Source of the DNA: an uncultured Clostridia bacterium
GTDB taxonomy: Bacteria > Bacillota > Clostridia > TANB77 > CAG-508
Direction of reading: 5' to 3'
Length of the DNA stretch: 19,069 nucleotides
Assembly: GCA_948745425.1 (NCBI GenBank)
Contig: CAPZDM010000032.1
Location: 1-19,069 of the forward strand
How positions within the stretch are numbered: position 1 is the stretch's first letter; each line of letters starts with the position of its first letter. The notes under the pieces were generated by a model. That model saw only the letters and a list, made by a program, of their open reading frames with translations. It had not been told where the DNA came from and ran no database searches. The translations under genes were made by a program, and so were the position numbers. This document shows positions 1-8,026 of the stretch, piece after piece.

Positions 1-63
1 ATTTGCCTATTTCTTTTGTTTACTATGAAACTTTTGCAAAATACCGAAACTTAAAGTTATTTT

Positions 64-189
64 TCACAGACGCCCAAAGGGCGCCCCTACATCCTCTCTA
101 CTATTTATAAATACTGCTCTTGGTCTTTGTAAGATTTCTGTAATATGACTAAATTGCTCTGTGGAATTGTAAAGGGATTTTCCGTTTGT
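64..189 (-). pseudogene. Possible decayed coding fragment
   Basis: On the minus strand there is an open frame of 41 codons with no start codon, bounded by TGA at 190-192 and a stop at 64-66. The translation (ending RPRAVFINSREDVGAPFGRL) has a mixed, protein-like composition, but its last codons run through palindromic repeat A. I do not recognise a family. It could be the tail of a decayed gene interrupted by the repeat, or a chance open frame. It lies directly downstream of the two tRNA-Ser genes. Nothing else is visible in 1-206. Confidence 0.15.
67..92. repeat. Small palindromic repeat, copy A (TGTAGGG family)
   Basis: The short hairpin CGCCC-AAA-GGGCG (71-83) is followed by CCCCTACA. Read on the minus strand it is TGTAGGGGCGCCCTTTGGGC. 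It shares the TGTAGGG edge and an adjoining palindrome with copies near 516 and 6030. It resembles the REP-like or mini-element palindromes scattered through many Clostridia genomes. That family assignment is from memory and not checked. The locally high GC stands out against the AT-rich surroundings. Confidence 0.5.
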
Positions 190-206
190 TCAGTACGTTT
201 TTGTTT

Positions 207-299
207 TGGCGGAGATTGAGGGCTTTGAACCCTCGCGGCCACTTACGCAACCCTAACAGTTTAGCAAACTGTCCCCTTCAACCACTTGGGTAAATCTCC
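207..299 (-). tRNA. tRNA-Ser (anticodon GCU)
   Basis: The reverse complement folds as a class II tRNA. The acceptor stem GGAGATT pairs with AATCTCC, with discriminator G and an encoded CCA (207-209). The anticodon stem-loop CAGT-TTGCTAA-ACTG gives anticodon GCU, which reads AGU/AGC serine codons. A long variable arm and a T-arm containing GGTTCAAAGCC are present. At 93 nt with CCA it is a typical length for serine tRNA. It lies 9 nt downstream of a second tRNA-Ser and is probably cotranscribed with it. Confidence 0.97.
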
Positions 300-308
300 A
301 TAAAAAAA

Positions 309-400
309 TGGCGCAGAGGGTGGGATTCGAACCCACGGTAGGCTATAAACCTACGCCAATTTTCAAGACTGGTGCCATAAACCAACTCGACCACCTCTGC
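309..400 (-). tRNA. tRNA-Ser (anticodon UGA)
   Basis: The reverse complement folds as a class II tRNA. The acceptor stem GCAGAGG pairs with CCTCTGC, with discriminator G and an encoded CCA (309-311). The anticodon loop CTTGAAA gives anticodon UGA, which reads UCN serine codons. The variable arm GCGTAGGTTTATAGCCTAC is long and the T-loop is GGTTCGAATCC. It is the promoter-proximal gene of a two-tRNA unit. Confidence 0.97.
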
Positions 401-434
401 ATATGTTACCTTGTTTTTGTCAGTAACAGTATAT

Positions 435-464
435 ATATTAGCATATTTTCATGACGCTTGTCAA
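435..464 (-). promoter_or_regulatory. Promoter for the tRNA-Ser pair
   Basis: On the minus strand, a perfect -35 TTGACA (459-464) and a -10 TAATAT (435-440) are separated by 18 bp. They sit about 35 bp upstream of the mature 5' end of tRNA-Ser(UGA). This matches a housekeeping sigma-A promoter. Confidence 0.7.
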
Positions 465-515
465 TAGTAATTCTTGGAAATTTTATGGAATTTTAGCCAA
501 ATTATTTTCTTAAAA

Positions 516-540
516 GGGCACATGCAATGTGCCCCTACAA
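516..540. repeat. Small palindromic repeat, copy B (TGTAGGG family)
   Basis: A perfect 8-bp inverted repeat, GGGCACAT (516-523) and ATGTGCCC (527-534), has a 3-nt loop and is followed by CTACAA. Read on the minus strand the edge is TTGTAGGGGCACATTGCATG. It lies between parB and the tRNA promoter. It could act as a weak hairpin for parB transcripts, but no T-run follows it on the minus strand, so I call it a repeat and not a terminator. Confidence 0.55.
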
Positions 541-614
541 TAAATATACATTTTTCTATTATTTGCTTGAATGTTTGTATTTTGCGTTTTAAGCCATTTT
601 TTTGTTTTGTCCAT

Positions 615-1523
615 CTACACCTTTATCAAATCCAAAATTCTCTCTAAATCGTCATTTGATTGATATTCTATTACTATCTTTCCTTTCTTCACTCCTGCAT
701 CTAATCTTACTTTTGTTCCGAAGAAGTTTTTGAAAGAATCTTCAACATCTCTATATATTGCTTCGTATCTTTGATCTTTTTTCTTTAATTTTTTTGTTAA
801 TTGTGTTTTTTGTTCTACTTCTCTAACACTTGCACCTGTTTCTAATAGCCTTAATGCCATATCATATTGCTTGTCTCCATCAGGAATTGCGAGTAATGCT
901 CTACAATGTCCTTCACTAAGTTTTCCTGCTCTTACCATATCTAATACTCTAGAATCAAGGTTTAAAATTCTTACAGTATTTGTTATTGCACTTCTACTCT
1001 TTCCTAATATTTTTGCTACATCTGCTTGAGTTAACTCATATTCCTCCATTAGAGCTTTTATTCCCATTGCTTTATCTATAGGATTTAAGTCCTCTCTTTG
1101 GATATTTTCTATTAAAGCTATTTCTTTGTTTTTTCTTTCATCTTTTTCTCTCACTATTGCTGAAATTTCTTTTAGTCCAGCTTTTTTACAGGCTCTCCAT
1201 CTTCTCTCTCCAGCAACTATAGCATAATACCCATCCTCTTTTGTTACTATTATTGGTTGAATTAATCCATATTGTTTAATTGATTCTGCTAATTCTTCTA
1301 ATGTTTCCTCATTAAAACTTTTTCTTGGTTGTTCTCTATTTGGTTCAACTTCACTAATTTTTAAATTTAACACTTTTCCTTCTACTTGTTCATCTGTATT
1401 TTGTTCAATATTTTTTTCTTCTTTTACTTTTTCCTCATCTTTTACTTTTTCATTTTCTTCAATATTTGTTGAAAATAATGCATTTAACCCCTTACCTAAT
1501 CCTGTTTTTCTTGCTGTTGCCAT
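615..1523 (-). CDS. parB: Chromosome-partitioning protein ParB (Spo0J)
   Basis: ParB is a CTP-dependent DNA clamp that loads at parS sites and organises and segregates the origin together with ParA. In this 302-aa protein the N-terminal GLGKGLNALF (8-17) is the typical ParA-stimulating segment. It is followed by a charged, low-complexity linker (about 20-50). The ParB/Srx CTP-binding domain carries GERRWRA (105-111) and ENIQREDLN (139-147). A helix-turn-helix lies around 164-188 (LTQADVAKILGKSRSAITNT), and a C-terminal dimerisation region follows. The start ATG is preceded by AAGGAGTG at good spacing. The gene begins 17 bp after the parA stop, so parA and parB form one operon. No perfect parS palindrome was found in this window. 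A Noc paralogue is possible for this family, but adjacency to parA and the Spo0J-like N-terminus favour ParB. Confidence 0.96.
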   Translation of the reverse strand: MATARKTGLGKGLNALFSTNIEENEKVKDEEKVKEEKNIEQNTDEQVEGKVLNLKISEVEPNREQPRKSFNEETLEELAESIKQYGLIQPIIVTKEDGYYAIVAGERRWRACKKAGLKEISAIVREKDERKNKEIALIENIQREDLNPIDKAMGIKALMEEYELTQADVAKILGKSRSAITNTVRILNLDSRVLDMVRAGKLSEGHCRALLAIPDGDKQYDMALRLLETGASVREVEQKTQLTKKLKKKDQRYEAIYRDVEDSFKNFFGTKVRLDAGVKKGKIVIEYQSNDDLERILDLIKV

Positions 1524-1540
1524 TAAAAATCACTCCTTCT

Positions 1541-2329
1541 TTATTTCATATGCCTTGCTAATTTATCTTCTTCATTCTTTTTCAATATTTCTTTTACTAG
1601 TTTTTCATAACATTTTGCTCCTTTAGACTTAGGGTCATATATTGATATTGGCATTCCAAAACTTGGTGCTTCGCTAAGCCTTACATTCCTTGGTATTACA
1701 GTTTTATAAACTTTATCTTCAAAATAGTTTTTAACTTCTTTTACTACTTGATTTGATAAGTTTGTCCTTGCATCATACATTGTTAAAACTGCGCCTTCTA
1801 ATTCTAATTCTTTGTTTAGGTGCTTTTTGACAAGATTCACTGTATTCATAAGTTGTTCTAACCCCTCTAGTGCATAATATTCGCATTGCACTGGGATTAA
1901 GACTGTATCAGATGCTGTAAATGCATTTAATGTAATTAATCCTAATGACGGTGGACAGTCTATAATTATATAATCATAGTTTTCTCTATCTTCATCTATT
2001 CTTTCTTTTAATCTATATTCTCTAGACATCATTGATACTAGTTCTACTTCTGCTCCAGCTAAATTTATATTAGATGGACATATTTTCAAATTTTTAACTT
2101 GAGTATCTATTACTACCTCTTCTAGTTTTGTTTCTTCTATTATAACATCATAAATTGATTTATCTGTCTTCTTTTCTATACCAATTCCACTTGTTGCATT
2201 TCCTTGAGGGTCTGCATCTATTAATAATACCCTTTTCCCTTTTTTTGCCAATATGGTACTGATGTTTATTGAAGTAGTTGTCTTGCCTACTCCCCCTTTT
2301 TGATTTGCTACTGATATTACTCTTCCCAC
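1541..2329 (-). CDS. parA: Chromosome-partitioning ATPase ParA (Soj)
   Basis: ParA is a deviant Walker-type ATPase that binds DNA non-specifically. With ParB it drives origin segregation and, in Bacillus, modulates DnaA. I choose the GTG start at 2327-2329 because GAGGAGG (2336-2342) lies 6 bp upstream and the protein then begins MGRVISVANQKGGVGKTTT, as family members do. The open frame extends 16 codons further upstream to an ATG, but that extension is Lys-rich and lacks a suitable ribosome-binding site. The chosen protein is 262 aa. Visible motifs are the deviant Walker A KGGVGKTT (11-18), switch I DADPQGN (38-44) and the Walker B-type IIIDCPPSLG. A -35/-10 pair lies about 100 bp upstream. 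parB follows 17 bp downstream. Confidence 0.96.
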   Translation of the reverse strand: MGRVISVANQKGGVGKTTTSINISTILAKKGKRVLLIDADPQGNATSGIGIEKKTDKSIYDVIIEETKLEEVVIDTQVKNLKICPSNINLAGAEVELVSMMSREYRLKERIDEDRENYDYIIIDCPPSLGLITLNAFTASDTVLIPVQCEYYALEGLEQLMNTVNLVKKHLNKELELEGAVLTMYDARTNLSNQVVKEVKNYFEDKVYKTVIPRNVRLSEAPSFGMPISIYDPKSKGAKCYEKLVKEILKKNEEDKLARHMK

Positions 2330-2428
2330 TATATACCTCCTCTTAAATTTTAGGTTTGTTTTCTTTTTTAAAGGCATAGTATATTATGTCTTTTTATGTA
2401 AACTTTGTTTTGTTCTTTTTCCTTTATA

Positions 2429-2457
2429 ATAATACATAAAAAATGTTAATATGTCAA
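2429..2457 (-). promoter_or_regulatory. Promoter for parAB
   Basis: On the minus strand, a perfect -35 TTGACA (2452-2457), a 17-bp spacer and a -10 TATTAT (2429-2434) would start transcription near 2422. That gives a leader of roughly 90 nt before the parA GTG start. It implies that parAB can be transcribed independently of the upstream mnmG. The rest of the parA-mnmG gap is AT-rich, and I see no clear mnmG terminator in it. Confidence 0.7.
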
Positions 2458-2588
2458 TATTTTTATATGTTTTTTCTTAATTTCTGTTTTTTTATTTCAA
2501 TTTATATATAGGAACTGTAAATTTTTTTTTAAAGTATTCTGTTTTATCATTTTTTACAGACGTCCTTTGCAATACTTTATCTACTACT

Positions 2589-4466
2589 TTATTTTTCTCT
2601 TTTTCTTTGTTCTAGATATATTAATAGCACTGATATATCTGCTGGAGAAACTCCTGATATTCTTGATGCCTGCCCTACTGAAGTTGGTTTAAATTTATTT
2701 AATTTCTGTCTTGCCTCTAGGCTTAATCCATTTAATTGTTCATAATCTATATCTTCATTTAATGATTTTTCTTCTAATTTCTTGAATTTCTCAACTTGTT
2801 CTTCTTGCATTTTAATATATCCTTCATATTTAACTTGAATCTCTACTTCTTGTGCTTCTTGTTTTGTAAGAATAGGCCTTTCATTATCTAATGGTTTTAG
2901 TCTTTCATAGTTTAATTCTGTTCTTTTTAATAATTCAGATAATTTTGTTCCATTTACTATTGGATTTGTTCCATATTTTTCTAATAATTCATTTGTTTCC
3001 TGTGACACTTTTATTGTTTTTCCTTTTATCCTTCTGATTTCCTTTTCAATATTTTCTTTTTTGTGTAGAAATCTATTATATCTTTCTTCTGTTATTAATC
3101 CCACTTGATGACCTATTTCTGTTAATCTTAAATCTGCATTGTCTTGCCTTAATAATAATCTGTATTCTGCTCTAGATGTCATCATTCTATAGGGCTCATT
3201 CGTACCTTTTGTTACAATATCATCTATTAATACTCCTATATATGCATCTGACCTCTTTAAAATTATTGGCTCTTTTCCTTTTATTTTTAATCCTGCATTT
3301 ATTCCTGCAATTATCCCCTGTGCTGCTGCTTCTTCATATCCAGAAGTTCCATTTATTTGTCCTGCAAAAAACATACCAGATATATTTTTCAATTCTAAGG
3401 ATAATTTTAATTGTGAAGGTTCTATACAGTCATATTCAATTGCATAAGCAGGTCTCGTAAATTCTGCATTTTCTAATCCTGGTAAAGTCCTATACATTGC
3501 TATTTGCACGTCTTCTGGCAAAGATGAACTCATTCCTTGTATATACATTTCTTCTGTGTTTTCTCCTATTGGTTCTACAAATACTTGATGTCTAGGTTTA
3601 TCGGCAAACCTTACTACTTTATCTTCTATTGATGGGCAATATCTAGGTCCTGTTCCCTCAATTTCTCCTCCATATAATGGGGATCTATGTAAGTTTTCCC
3701 TTATTATTTCATGTGTTTTCTCATTAGTATAAGTTAAATAACATGGTTGTTGTTCCTTTTCTTGCATTTCATCTTCAAATGAAAACATCTCGATATCTTT
3801 ATCTCCTTCTTGTATTTCCATTTTTGAAAAATCTATTGTTCTTCTATTAATTCTTGCTGGTGTTCCTGTTTTAAATCTTACTATTTCTATATCTAAATCT
3901 TTTAAGCATTTTGAAAGTTGGTTTGCTGGAAAAACTCCATCTGGTCCACTTTCATAGGAAACATCTCCTATAAATATTTTTCCTTTTAAATATGTTCCTG
4001 TTGCTAATATTACTGTTTTTACATTATATACAGCACCCAATTGTGTCTCTACATTTACTACTTTTCCATTTTCTACACCAATACTTACTATTTCAGCTTG
4101 TTTAATAGATAAATTTTCCTGTTTTTCTAAAGTATGTTTCATTTCTATATGATATTTCTTTCTATCTGCTTGTGCTCTTAAAGAATATACTGCTGGTCCT
4201 TTTGAAGTGTTAAGCATTTTTAACTGCATATATGTTTTATCTATATTTTTTCCCATTTCTCCACCAAGTGCATCTATTTCTCTAACTAAATGTCCTTTGG
4301 AACTTCCTCCTATGTGTGGATTACATGGCATGTTTGCAATAGCTTCTAAACTTATTGAAAACATTAAAGTTTTTAGTCCCATTCTAGCTGTGGCAAGTGC
4401 TGCTTCACATCCAGCATGTCCTGCACCAATTACTGCTACATCATAATCTCCTGCATTATATTTCAT
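2589..4466 (-). CDS. mnmG: tRNA uridine-5-carboxymethylaminomethyl modification enzyme MnmG (GidA)
   Basis: MnmG is a cytoplasmic FAD-dependent enzyme that works in complex with MnmE to install the (carboxymethyl)aminomethyl group on wobble U34 of certain tRNAs. At 625 aa it is full length for the family. The N-terminal Rossmann FAD motif GAGHAG is at 14-19. The family signature PCNPHIGGSSKGHLVREIDA begins at residue 47. YCPSIEDK and the AEYRLLLRQDNADLRLTEIG segment are present, as is a C-terminal MnmE/tRNA-binding helical domain. The start ATG has GAAGGAAG upstream. mnmE ends 137 bp upstream on the same strand. That gap contains a TTGAGT/TATAAT-like pair, but the 15-bp spacing makes a separate promoter uncertain. 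rsmG, which often follows mnmG in this neighbourhood, is absent. Confidence 0.97.
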   Translation of the reverse strand: MKYNAGDYDVAVIGAGHAGCEAALATARMGLKTLMFSISLEAIANMPCNPHIGGSSKGHLVREIDALGGEMGKNIDKTYMQLKMLNTSKGPAVYSLRAQADRKKYHIEMKHTLEKQENLSIKQAEIVSIGVENGKVVNVETQLGAVYNVKTVILATGTYLKGKIFIGDVSYESGPDGVFPANQLSKCLKDLDIEIVRFKTGTPARINRRTIDFSKMEIQEGDKDIEMFSFEDEMQEKEQQPCYLTYTNEKTHEIIRENLHRSPLYGGEIEGTGPRYCPSIEDKVVRFADKPRHQVFVEPIGENTEEMYIQGMSSSLPEDVQIAMYRTLPGLENAEFTRPAYAIEYDCIEPSQLKLSLELKNISGMFFAGQINGTSGYEEAAAQGIIAGINAGLKIKGKEPIILKRSDAYIGVLIDDIVTKGTNEPYRMMTSRAEYRLLLRQDNADLRLTEIGHQVGLITEERYNRFLHKKENIEKEIRRIKGKTIKVSQETNELLEKYGTNPIVNGTKLSELLKRTELNYERLKPLDNERPILTKQEAQEVEIQVKYEGYIKMQEEQVEKFKKLEEKSLNEDIDYEQLNGLSLEARQKLNKFKPTSVGQASRISGVSPADISVLLIYLEQRKREK

Positions 4467-4603
4467 TTTTTACTTCCTTCTTTCTATAATTTATGATATC
4501 TTTTTAAATATTTACTTCAATTATTCTTTTTTAGTAATATAAATTATAAAATTTAAGTGTGAAACTCAATATTTTGTTCTTTAAACCTTATAGTCAAATA
4601 TTT

Positions 4604-5977
4604 TTATTTTCCTAAACAGAACTTTTTGAATATTTCATTTATTATATCTTCTGAAACTGTTCTTCCTGTTATTTTTCCCAACTCATCTAATATTTGTTTT
4701 ATTGAAATTTGTATTATATCTACCGGAATATTTTTGTCAATAGAGTGTAAACTTTCTTTTACGTTTTTTTGTGCATTTTTTATTACTTCTTTATGTCTTT
4801 CATTGCTAATTGTTACACTATCATCAACATTTATTTCGCCTAAATTAAACATTTCTGATATTTTTTTATACAATTGCTCTATTCCCTCTTTTTTTAATGC
4901 AGATAATTTTATTATAGGCTTACCAGTTTGTTTAATTTCTTTTGTTTCTTCTGATATTTCTTGATTTAAGTCTTGTTTATTAAGTATTATAATTGATTTT
5001 TTATCTCTTAAAAGCCCTAAAAGCTCTATATCTTCTTTTTCTAATTTTTTAGATGAGTCTATTATATGTATTACTAAGTCTGCATTTTTAGCTATTTCTT
5101 TTGCTTTTTCTATTCCTATTTCTTCTATTTTATCTTCTGTTTCATTCCTAATTCCAGCTGTATCTATTACTTTTATAGGTATACCTTCTATTACTATAAA
5201 TTCTTCTATTATATCCCTAGTAGTTCCTTCATATTCTGTTACTATTGCTCTATCTTCATTTAATATTGAGTTTAATAATGATGATTTACCTGCATTTGGT
5301 CTCCCTATTATAGCCATTTTTAGTCCATCTCTTATTAATTTTCCTGTATCAAAATTATTTTCTATTTCTTTTAATTTTATGTCTACCTTTTCTAACATTT
5401 CTCTTAGTTGATTTTTTGTTATTTCTTCTATATCGTACTCTGGGTAATCTATTGAAGCCTCTATGTCTACCATTTTTTGCATTATATCTTCTTGTATTTC
5501 ATTTATTTTTTTAGATAAATTACCTTCTAGTTGATTCATTGAGGCCTGTCTTTCCTTTTCTGTTTTCGAATTTATCATATCTATTATGGCTTCTGCTTGT
5601 GCTAAATCTATTCTTCCATTTATAAATGCTAATTTTGTAAATTCTCCTGGTTCGGCAAGTCTTGCTCCATTTTCTATACAAATTTCTAATATTCTTTTTA
5701 CAATAACTGGTCCACCATGAGAATTTATCTCGCACATATTTTCAGTTGTAAAGGATTTTGGTGATATAAAATATGTAACTAGTACTTCGTCTATGTTTTT
5801 TCCGTTAGAATCTAAAATTTTTCCATATTTCATATTATAGCCTTTTATCTCTTTATTTTCTTTGTTTTTTGGTTCAAATATTTTTTCTATTATTTTAAAT
5901 GTATCTTTACCACTTATTCTTATTATTCCAATTCCTCCATATCCTAGTGGTGTGGAAATTGCTGCTATTGCTTCCAT
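4604..5977 (-). CDS. mnmE: tRNA modification GTPase MnmE (TrmE)
   Basis: MnmE is the GTPase partner of MnmG for wobble-uridine modification of tRNA. The 457-aa protein has the complete domain order. The N-terminal tetrahydrofolate-binding dimerisation domain (about 1-118) starts MEAIAAISTPLGYGGIGIIR. A helical domain is interrupted by the G domain with G1 GRPNAGKS (225-232), G2 TTRD (252-255), G3 DTAG (272-275) and G4 NKQD (333-336). The C-terminal CLGK (454-457) carries the conserved Cys. AAGGAG lies 8 bp before the ATG. The gene sits between khpB and mnmG on the same strand, as in other Firmicutes. Confidence 0.97.
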   Translation of the reverse strand: MEAIAAISTPLGYGGIGIIRISGKDTFKIIEKIFEPKNKENKEIKGYNMKYGKILDSNGKNIDEVLVTYFISPKSFTTENMCEINSHGGPVIVKRILEICIENGARLAEPGEFTKLAFINGRIDLAQAEAIIDMINSKTEKERQASMNQLEGNLSKKINEIQEDIMQKMVDIEASIDYPEYDIEEITKNQLREMLEKVDIKLKEIENNFDTGKLIRDGLKMAIIGRPNAGKSSLLNSILNEDRAIVTEYEGTTRDIIEEFIVIEGIPIKVIDTAGIRNETEDKIEEIGIEKAKEIAKNADLVIHIIDSSKKLEKEDIELLGLLRDKKSIIILNKQDLNQEISEETKEIKQTGKPIIKLSALKKEGIEQLYKKISEMFNLGEINVDDSVTISNERHKEVIKNAQKNVKESLHSIDKNIPVDIIQISIKQILDELGKITGRTVSEDIINEIFKKFCLGK

Positions 5978-6013
5978 TATTATTTCTCCTTTTTATTTAT
6001 ATTTATATAAAGA

Positions 6014-6053
6014 AGTGGCTTCGCCACTCGGACGAGCAATGTTCGACCCTACA
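6014..6053. repeat. Palindromic repeat, copy C (TGTAGGG family, degenerate) with adjoining hairpin
   Basis: A perfect hairpin AGTGGC-TTC-GCCACT (6014-6028) is followed by a second, imperfect palindrome CGAGC-AAT-GTTCG (6033-6045) and then ACCCTACAA. On the minus strand the edge reads TTGTAGGGTCGAACATTG, matching copies A and B at the TGTAGGG end. It lies in the khpB-mnmE gap, inside the leader of mnmE. The locally high GC suggests an inserted mini-element. Confidence 0.5.
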
Positions 6054-6092
6054 ATTAGGTTGTTTTCTCTATAGTTGATTTTATGTACGCAA

Positions 6093-6160
6093 AAAGTCAA
6101 AGCTAGATTTTTGTTATAATTCATTTGTTTTATGAATTAAAAAATCCTCACTTTGACTTT
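6093..6160 (-). terminator. Long inverted repeat downstream of khpB, probable terminator or attenuator
   Basis: Outer arms AAAGTCAAAG (6093-6102) and CTTTGACTTT (6151-6160) are perfect 10-bp complements. Inner arms around TAATTCAT and ATGAATTA extend the hairpin imperfectly through the whole 68 bp. On the minus strand the structure starts about 20 bp after the khpB stop, and its descending arm runs into TTTTT. This fits an AT-rich intrinsic terminator. Because mnmE follows on the same strand, it could be a partial terminator. A short inverted mobile element is the alternative. Confidence 0.45.
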
Positions 6161-6181
6161 AGATTTTTTATTTAATTTATA

Positions 6182-6874
6182 TTATTTTAATGAAATTACT
6201 ACTCTTCTATGTTCACCTTCACCTATACTTTGTGTCTTAACTTTATCATGATTTTGTAATTTTGTGTGAATTACTTTTCTTTCGTATGCTGTCATCGGCT
6301 CTAATGTTACTGATTTTTTGCCTTTTACAACACTATTTGCTACTCTTTGTGCCAAATCTTCTAATACTTTTTTTCTTTTTTCTCTATATCCTAATATGTC
6401 AACATTTACATGTATTTTTTCTTGTATATTTCTGCCTGCAATAGCAATAAGTATTGTTTGTAATGAGTTTAATACTTCTCCTCTATATCCTATTAAGAAC
6501 TTTGAGTCTTCTCCTTTTATTTCTACTTGTATTGTATTGTCGTCTTGTTGTTTTATTTCATAACTTATTTTCTCATTCATGTTAGATATAAATTCTTCTA
6601 GGAATTTCTTTAATTGATCTTTAGCTTTTTCTAAATTTTCTTTACTTACAACTTTTTCTTCATTTTTTACTGCTTTTTGTTCTTCTCTTTCTTTGTTTTC
6701 TTTTAACTTTATCTCTACCTTTACAACCCTTGGAGCTAAAATGCTAAAGAAACTTTTTTTGTCTTCTTCTACTATTTTTATATCTACGTCTTTTTTTGAG
6801 ACTTTTAATTCTTTTAATCCCTTTTCTATTGCTTCTGTATTTGTTTTTCCTTCAAATATTCTTGATTCCTCCAT
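6182..6874 (-). CDS. khpB: RNA-binding protein KhpB (Jag / EloR family)
   Basis: KhpB is a cytoplasmic RNA-binding protein, partner of KhpA in related bacteria and linked there to cell elongation and small-RNA-dependent control. The domain order is typical. A Jag_N domain at the start (GKTNTEAIEKGLKELKVSKK) is followed by a Lys/Glu-rich linker. A KH-type domain follows (KGEDSKFLIGYRGEVLNSLQ). The C-terminal R3H domain includes REKRKKVLEDLAQRVANSV and the end GEGEHRRVVISLK. I choose the ATG at 6872-6874 (230 aa). The upstream in-frame ATG at 6884-6886 directly abuts the AAAGGA ribosome-binding site, leaving no spacing. The start choice is moderately certain. The gene lies just downstream of yidC, its usual neighbour. 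Confidence 0.93.
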   Translation of the reverse strand: MEESRIFEGKTNTEAIEKGLKELKVSKKDVDIKIVEEDKKSFFSILAPRVVKVEIKLKENKEREEQKAVKNEEKVVSKENLEKAKDQLKKFLEEFISNMNEKISYEIKQQDDNTIQVEIKGEDSKFLIGYRGEVLNSLQTILIAIAGRNIQEKIHVNVDILGYREKRKKVLEDLAQRVANSVVKGKKSVTLEPMTAYERKVIHTKLQNHDKVKTQSIGEGEHRRVVISLK

Positions 6875-6921
6875 CTTTAATTTCATTCCTTTCTAAAGAC
6901 AAATCTGATTTGAAAAAAGAA

Positions 6922-7764
6922 TTATTCTTCCTCTTTAATATATTTATTTAAAATCATTCTTTCAGCTATCATTAATATATTGTTTACTAACCAATATAAA
7001 GCTAATCCTAAAGGTGCTACTAATGCTATTGATATAGACATTATTGGCATTATATACATCATATTTTTATTTGCTTGTTCCATTGGATTTGGCATTTTTT
7101 CTTCCTTTGCTTCCGTTTCTCCATCTGTTATTAAATTATTTTTTTCTTTTTTCTTATTAATTGATGAGTTCAATTTCATTGAGAAAAATGTTGTTATTAC
7201 ATATAAAGCTGGAATTATAAACACTTTTACATCTGATGCATCTTGTAATGGAACTCCACTTAAGTCTAATCCTAAGAAATTCATGTTTATGTATACTTTT
7301 TCATCTTCATTTCCTTTTTCTTTTATAATACTTATTTCTGGATATGCATTATTTGAAGAGTTTTCTTCTTCTAGTTGAATTTTATATTGTTCTATTAAGC
7401 TATTGTCTACTTTTCTCATATATGTTAATGGACTTCTTACTAAATAAAATACTGAAAATAAAAGTATTATTTGTACTATTGCCCCTAAACATCCACTAAA
7501 CGGACTCATATTTTCTCTTTTATATAAATCTATCGTCTCTTGATTTAATTTTTCTGGGTTATTCTTATATTTATCTTGTATATCTTTTAATTTCTCCTGT
7601 ATCTTTGCTGTTTTCTTCATATTTTTTTGTTGTTTAATTGTAATTGGTAACAAAACTATTTTAACTATTATTGAAAATAGTATTATCGCTATACCAAAAT
7701 TACCTATATTCATATATAAAAAATTTAAAAAGTATCCAAATATATTTGCGAAAAAACTTATCAT
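6922..7764 (-). CDS. yidC: Membrane protein insertase YidC (OxaA / SpoIIIJ family)
   Basis: YidC inserts and folds membrane proteins, alone or with SecYEG. In this 280-aa protein the first hydrophobic segment (about 5-40, IGNFGIAIILFSIIVKIVLLP) is followed by the cytoplasmic charged helix pair (KQQKNMKKTAKIQEKLKDIQ). A core region reads GCLGAIVQIILLFSVFYLVR, and C-terminal membrane segments include MYIMPIMSISIALVAPLGLA. The hydrophilic-groove position usually shown as Arg in Bacillus SpoIIIJ appears here as Lys in IIVKIVLLP, so the charge is kept. There is no lipobox or cleavable signal peptide at the start. GGAAGG precedes the ATG. It is flanked by yidD upstream and khpB downstream. Confidence 0.95.
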   Translation of the reverse strand: MISFFANIFGYFLNFLYMNIGNFGIAIILFSIIVKIVLLPITIKQQKNMKKTAKIQEKLKDIQDKYKNNPEKLNQETIDLYKRENMSPFSGCLGAIVQIILLFSVFYLVRSPLTYMRKVDNSLIEQYKIQLEEENSSNNAYPEISIIKEKGNEDEKVYINMNFLGLDLSGVPLQDASDVKVFIIPALYVITTFFSMKLNSSINKKKEKNNLITDGETEAKEEKMPNPMEQANKNMMYIMPIMSISIALVAPLGLALYWLVNNILMIAERMILNKYIKEEE

Positions 7765-7807
7765 TTACAATACCCTTCCTTCCTTTGAGTCACTAAAATT
7801 TTTTTTT

Positions 7808-8026
7808 TTATTTTAAAGGATCATATCCTCCTTTTGAAAAAGGATTACATCTAATTATTCTTTTTGCACCATAATATGAACCTTTTATGCTTCCATATCT
7901 TTGTATTGCTTGAATTGTATATTCTGAACATGTAGGATAATATTTACAATGAAATCCCATTTTGCTAAATATCTTTGAAAGTGTTTTTTTATATATTACT
8001 ATCATTTTTATTAATATTTTTTTCAT
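7808..8026 (-). CDS. yidD: Membrane protein insertion efficiency factor YidD
   Basis: This is a small (72 aa) membrane-associated protein that assists YidC-dependent insertion. The family signature is plain: FHCKYYPTCSEYTIQAIQRY, then GAKRIIRCNPFSKGGYDP, with the conserved cysteines and the amphipathic basic N-terminus. The start codon lies inside the 3' end of rnpA, with a 38-bp overlap in another frame, suggesting translational coupling. yidC follows after 43 bp. Confidence 0.95.
   Translation of the reverse strand: MKKILIKMIVIYKKTLSKIFSKMGFHCKYYPTCSEYTIQAIQRYGSIKGSYYGAKRIIRCNPFSKGGYDPLK

Noticed and set aside
2330..2377. A 16-residue extension of ParA to an upstream ATG.
   Set aside because: AGGAGG is perfectly placed for the GTG at 2327-2329, and the family begins at that point.
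2550..2570. A segment TTTTTTACAGACGTCC resembling the sequence beside repeat copy A.
   Set aside because: It matches on one side only, with no palindrome and no CCCTACA edge, so it is too degenerate to call a repeat copy.
3176..3460. A 94-aa open frame on the plus strand inside mnmG, and similar antisense frames over mnmE, khpB, yidC and virB4.
   Set aside because: These are shadows of well-supported genes. Their Leu/Ile/Phe/Ser-rich composition reflects the AT-rich complementary strand.
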